From positions 1 through 8,888 of the forward strand of contig JADLGU010000068.1 in NCBI GenBank assembly GCA_020849155.1: a stretch of DNA of 8,888 bases. Reading direction: 5' to 3'. The number at the start of each line of letters is the position of its first letter. Position 1 is the first letter of the stretch. This DNA is from Rhodocyclaceae bacterium. Its GTDB lineage: Bacteria > Pseudomonadota > Gammaproteobacteria > Burkholderiales > Rhodocyclaceae. Under the pieces are notes generated by a model. That model worked only from the letters and a program-made list of their open reading frames with translations. It was not told the DNA's origin and did no database searches. Of the stretch, positions 5,586-8,888 are shown one piece after another. Made by a program: the position numbers and the translations under genes.

Positions 5586-8500
5586 ATGACGTCACTCTAT
5601 CAATCCAATCTGCCGCCGCTGGCCCGCCGCGTCGCCATCGTTTGCGCCGGCCGGGTGCTGGCCATCGCCCTCTGCGTTTTCGCCGGCTGGATGCTGGACA
5701 ACGACGCCCTGCGGCGGGCTGGCTTGGGCGGCGTGGCGATGCTGCCGGACGCCGCCCTCGGCTTCCTGCTGGCGGCGCTGGCCATCGGCGCCCGCGCCGC
5801 CGGCCGGCGGCGCTGGACGCAGATCGTCTCGACCCTGGCCGCCGCCGCGCTCGGCCTGCTGGCCCTGGGCGAGTGGGCGGAAATCGCCGCCCACATCTCC
5901 ATGGCCGGCGGCGCGCCCTTCCACTTCAGCCTGCTGCCCGAGCCGGACTACCAGCTGCCGGCTTCGCCGCAGGCCGCCTTCAGCCTGCTGCTGACCGCCC
6001 TGGCGCTGCTGCTGACCGGCCGCCGCTGGGGCTACGTCGGCCACGTCTCGGAATGGCTGGCCTTCGCCGTCTTCATCAGCAACCTGGTCGGACTGGCCGG
6101 AGTGATCTTCGGCGGGGTCGAGCTGCTGCACCTGCGCGGCTATGCCGCCGTGCCGATCGCGGCGCTGGTCGCCGGGCTGGCCCTGGGCATCGCCGTCCCG
6201 CTGGTGATCTGGGACCGCCAGGGGCTGGCCGGCCTGCTCTCCAGCAACAGCGGCGGCGGCATCATGCTGCGGCGCATGCTGCCGGCGGCGCTGGCGGTGC
6301 TGCTGATCGTCGCCGGCCTGCTGGCGCATGGCCTGCAGCAGGCGTGGTTCACCGCCCCGGTCGGCGGGGCGATCCTCGGCAGCGTGTCCTTCGCCGTGCT
6401 GTTCGTGCTGATGCTGCGCGCCGCGGTCGGCATCAACCGGCTGGAGGCCCGGAGCGAAGAGACCGCCCGCGCCGCCCTGCTGCGGGAGACCGAGGTGCAG
6501 CGGGTCAACCGCGCCCTGCGCCTGCTCTCGGCCGCCAACCAGGCGATGCGCGACGCCGGCAGCCAGATCGAGCTGCTGGAGGAGATCTGCCGCATCGTCA
6601 TCGACGTCGGCGGCTACCGCTTCGCCTGGATCGGCTATGCCGAGAACGACGCGCAGAAGACCGTCACCCCGGTGGCCCAGGCCGGCTTCGACGGCGGTTC
6701 GCTGTCGGGCTCCTTCATCTCCTGGGACGCGGATTCGCCCAACGGCCAGGGCACCGCCGGTTCGACCATCCGCAGCGGCCAGCCCTGCATCGTCCGCAGC
6801 TCGGCCACCGACCCGCGCATGGCGCCCTGGCGGGAGACCCTGCTGGCGCGCGGCTTCGCCTCGCTGGCGGCCTTCCCCCTGCACATCGGCAAGGACGCCG
6901 GCGTGCTGATGATCTATTCGGCGGCGGAAAACGCCTTCGCCGAGGAGGAATGCGCCCTGCTGGAGAACCTTGCCGCCGACATCGGCCACGGCCTCGGCGC
7001 CCTGCGCGCCGCCGAGCACCGCGAGCAGGCCGAGGCCGCCCTGCGCCGCAGCGAATCCATCCTCGATCGCGCCCAGCACATCGCCCACGTCGGCAGCTGG
7101 GAATGGGACCTGGCCAGCCAGGCCGTGCACTGGTCGGACCAGATGTTCCGCATCTTCGGCTACGAGCCGGGCGACATCGCGCCGAACAAGGACGCCGTGA
7201 TCGCCCGCACCCATGCCGACGACCGCGAGCGGGTCGCCGAGAGCATCCACGCCCTGGCCCAGGGCGAGGCGTCCTCGGTCGAGATCGGCCATCGGGTGGT
7301 CTGGGAGGACGGCGTGGTCCGCCACGTGAATATGCTGTGCGAGGCGGAGTTCCGCGACGGCCGGCCGGCGCGCATCATCGGCTCCACCCAGGACGTCACC
7401 AGCCAGGTGCGGCGCGAAATAGAGCAGCAGCGCACCAACCGGGCATTGCGCATGCTCTCCGCCATGACCCGGGCCGGCCGCGAGGCCGCCACGGAGCAGG
7501 ATCTGCTGCAGCGCGCCTGCGACATCGTCGTCGACACCGGCGGTTATTCGTTCGCCTGGATCGCCGGCAAGGACCATGGCCCGGACAAGCGGGCCCCGCT
7601 GCTGGCCGGCGCCGGCGACCCGGCGATGCACGCCCGGGTCAGCGCCGGCATCGTCACCTGGGACGAGACCCAGCCCAGCGGGCTGGGCACGGTCGGACGG
7701 GTGCTGCGCAGCGGCCAGGCGTGCATCGTCCGCGACGTCCTCACCGACCCGCAATTCGCCACCTGGCGCGAGTTCGCCATCGAGATGAAATTCAGCGCCT
7801 GCGGTTCCTTCCCCCTGATGGTGGAAGGCAAGATCGAAGGGGCGCTGGTGATCAATGCCACCGACGACACCTTCGGCGAGGCCGAATGCGACCTGCTGGA
7901 GGATCTCGCCGGCGACATCGCCCACGCCCTCGCCACCCTGCGCGCCGAGGCCGGCCGCAACGAAGCGGAGGCCGCCCTGCGCCGCAACGAGGCCCTGCTC
8001 GGCCGCGCCGAGGCGCTCTCCCACGTCGGCAGCTGGGAGTGGGACATGCGCACCCAGGAGTTGCAGTGGTCGGAGGAGACCTACCGGATCCTCGGCCTGG
8101 AACCGTATACCGTGGAGCCACGGACGGATCTGGCCATGGAGCGCACCCATCCCGAGGACCGCGAATCCCTCAAGGCCATCCTCGAAGCGGTGATCAGCGG
8201 CGAGGCGCTTTCCGGCGAGCTGGAATACCGCGTCCTGCTGGAGGACGAAGAGATCCGCTGGGTGCACACCAAGGCCGAGATGGAATACCACGACACCGGC
8301 CCGCTGCGCATGACCGGCGTGCTGCAGGACATCTCCGAACGCAAGCGCTTCGAGCAGAAGCTCTCCGAGATGGCCAGCTTCGACAACCTCACCGGCCTGC
8401 CCAACCGCAACCTGCTCAACGACCGGCTCGGCCAGGCCCTGGCCCATGCCCGGCGCAACAATTCGCTGATGGCGGTCGGCTTCGTCGACCTCGACCGCTT

Positions 8501-8888
8501 CAAGGTGATCAACGACACCCTTGGCCACGATGCCGGCGACGAGCTGCTGAAGGAGATCGCCCGGCGCCTGTCCGGCACCCTGCGCAGCTGCGACACCGTG
8601 GCGCGCCAGGGCGGCGACGAGTTCGTGGTGGTGCTCACCGACCTGACCCGGCCGGAGGACGCCTCGGTGGTGGCGCAGAAGCTACTCGAGGCGCTGACCC
8701 CGCCGATGACCCTCAACGGCCGCGAGATCGTCCCCGGCGCCAGCCTCGGCTTCGCCCTCTTCCCGCAGGACGGCGACAGCCTGCAAGGCCTCCTCATGTC
8801 GGCCGACAAGGCCATGTACGCCGCCAAGCAGGCCGGCCGCGGCCAGTACCGCTTCTTCGACCCGGACATGAACCGCGCCGCCGCCGAC
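5586..8888 (+). CDS. Membrane sensor diguanylate cyclase (8TM-GAF-PAS-GAF-PAS-GGDEF), 3' end missing
   Basis: The frame is open for 1101 codons to the window end with no stop. Residues 1-285 hold about eight hydrophobic segments (roughly 16-37, 50-69, 78-98, 129-144, 155-176, 187-209, 230-250, 259-281), an integral-membrane sensor region I cannot assign to a named MASE family. Then follow a linker (285-310), GAF1 (about 322-475), PAS1 (about 490-605), GAF2 (about 632-785), PAS2 (about 800-915) and GGDEF (about 931-1090). Both GAFs share GGYxFAWI and SGQxCIVR; both PAS domains share HVGSWEWD. The cyclase domain starts FDNLTGLPNR, has FVDLDRFKVIND and an intact GGDEF at 1009-1013. RSCD at 1000-1003, five residues before it, is a product-inhibition I-site. 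It should therefore make c-di-GMP from two GTP in response to a membrane or cytosolic signal. The last residues, FFDPDMNRAAAD, resemble the linker that often leads to an EAL phosphodiesterase domain, so a bifunctional protein is possible. It diverges from trmB. Confidence 0.93.
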   Translation, partial: MTSLYQSNLPPLARRVAIVCAGRVLAIALCVFAGWMLDNDALRRAGLGGVAMLPDAALGFLLAALAIGARAAGRRRWTQIVSTLAAAALGLLALGEWAEIAAHISMAGGAPFHFSLLPEPDYQLPASPQAAFSLLLTALALLLTGRRWGYVGHVSEWLAFAVFISNLVGLAGVIFGGVELLHLRGYAAVPIAALVAGLALGIAVPLVIWDRQGLAGLLSSNSGGGIMLRRMLPAALAVLLIVAGLLAHGLQQAWFTAPVGGAILGSVSFAVLFVLMLRAAVGINRLEARSEETARAALLRETEVQRVNRALRLLSAANQAMRDAGSQIELLEEICRIVIDVGGYRFAWIGYAENDAQKTVTPVAQAGFDGGSLSGSFISWDADSPNGQGTAGSTIRSGQPCIVRSSATDPRMAPWRETLLARGFASLAAFPLHIGKDAGVLMIYSAAENAFAEEECALLENLAADIGHGLGALRAAEHREQAEAALRRSESILDRAQHIAHVGSWEWDLASQAVHWSDQMFRIFGYEPGDIAPNKDAVIARTHADDRERVAESIHALAQGEASSVEIGHRVVWEDGVVRHVNMLCEAEFRDGRPARIIGSTQDVTSQVRREIEQQRTNRALRMLSAMTRAGREAATEQDLLQRACDIVVDTGGYSFAWIAGKDHGPDKRAPLLAGAGDPAMHARVSAGIVTWDETQPSGLGTVGRVLRSGQACIVRDVLTDPQFATWREFAIEMKFSACGSFPLMVEGKIEGALVINATDDTFGEAECDLLEDLAGDIAHALATLRAEAGRNEAEAALRRNEALLGRAEALSHVGSWEWDMRTQELQWSEETYRILGLEPYTVEPRTDLAMERTHPEDRESLKAILEAVISGEALSGELEYRVLLEDEEIRWVHTKAEMEYHDTGPLRMTGVLQDISERKRFEQKLSEMASFDNLTGLPNRNLLNDRLGQALAHARRNNSLMAVGFVDLDRFKVINDTLGHDAGDELLKEIARRLSGTLRSCDTVARQGGDEFVVVLTDLTRPEDASVVAQKLLEALTPPMTLNGREIVPGASLGFALFPQDGDSLQGLLMSADKAMYAAKQAGRGQYRFFDPDMNRAAAD
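6510..8369 (+). repeat. Internal tandem duplication of a GAF-PAS module
   Basis: Two adjacent units begin with RALRLLSA (6510) and RALRMLSA (7440), 310 codons apart. Matching points further in are 936 bases (312 codons) apart: CGCAGCGGCCAG at 6771 and 7707, and an identical 19-base stretch CCCACGTCGGCAGCTGGGA at 7084-7102 and 8020-8038. The reading frame is kept throughout, with a two-codon length difference between units. Protein similarity spans both the GAF and PAS parts, so the whole module was copied rather than single domains recruited independently. Outside the shared cores the units have diverged considerably. Confidence 0.85.

Noticed and set aside
5592..8528. A 978-codon open frame on the - strand opposite the GGDEF sensor gene
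   Set aside because: It mirrors a well-supported coding gene in very G+C-rich DNA, where stop codons are rare in antisense frames. Its translation is rich in low-complexity Gly/Ala/Gln/Asp/His and shows no recognisable domain.

Overview
The window is very G+C-rich and almost fully coding. It reads as a chromosomal segment of a betaproteobacterium; a Rhodocyclales-type genome is my best guess, from codon usage, gene content and protein style only. I see no rRNA, tRNA, insertion sequence, phage gene, CRISPR array or replication origin. No gap between genes exceeds about 95 bases.

Left part (1-3505, + strand): four closely packed co-directional genes. They are the 3' part of a PP2C-type Ser/Thr phosphatase gene, rph (RNase PH), rdgB (non-canonical dNTP pyrophosphatase) and hemW (radical-SAM haem chaperone). 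Phosphatase/rph overlap by ATGA and rdgB/hemW by TGATG, which suggests translational coupling. The only real spacer is 74 bases between rph and rdgB. It carries three CCGTG words resembling a small dispersed intergenic repeat of environmental bacteria. The functions are housekeeping: tRNA 3' trimming, nucleotide-pool sanitation and haem trafficking, plus phosphoprotein signalling whose partner kinase probably lies upstream of the window.

Middle part (3542-5493, - strand): trmB (tRNA m7G46 methyltransferase) followed by an HD-GYP-type c-di-GMP phosphodiesterase homologue, again joined by an ATGA overlap. This pair converges on hemW across 36 bases. The HD-GYP protein keeps the HHExxDGxGYP signature and most metal ligands, but has HDIGE instead of HDIGK and Glu in place of the last Asp ligand.

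Right part (5586-8888, + strand, open at the window end): a large membrane sensor with about eight transmembrane segments, GAF-PAS-GAF-PAS, then an intact GGDEF diguanylate cyclase domain with an RxxD inhibitory site. The GAF-PAS pair is an internal tandem duplication with a period of about 310-312 residues, still visible in the DNA. The gene is divergent from trmB. The 92-base spacer between them holds two abutting inverted repeats just upstream of the trmB start.

Together, enzymes predicted to make and to break c-di-GMP sit in two divergent units around one short control region. Each family is known. I did not find a convincing undescribed system; the points most worth checking are the altered HD-GYP active site, the duplicated sensor module and the inverted repeats in the divergent spacer.
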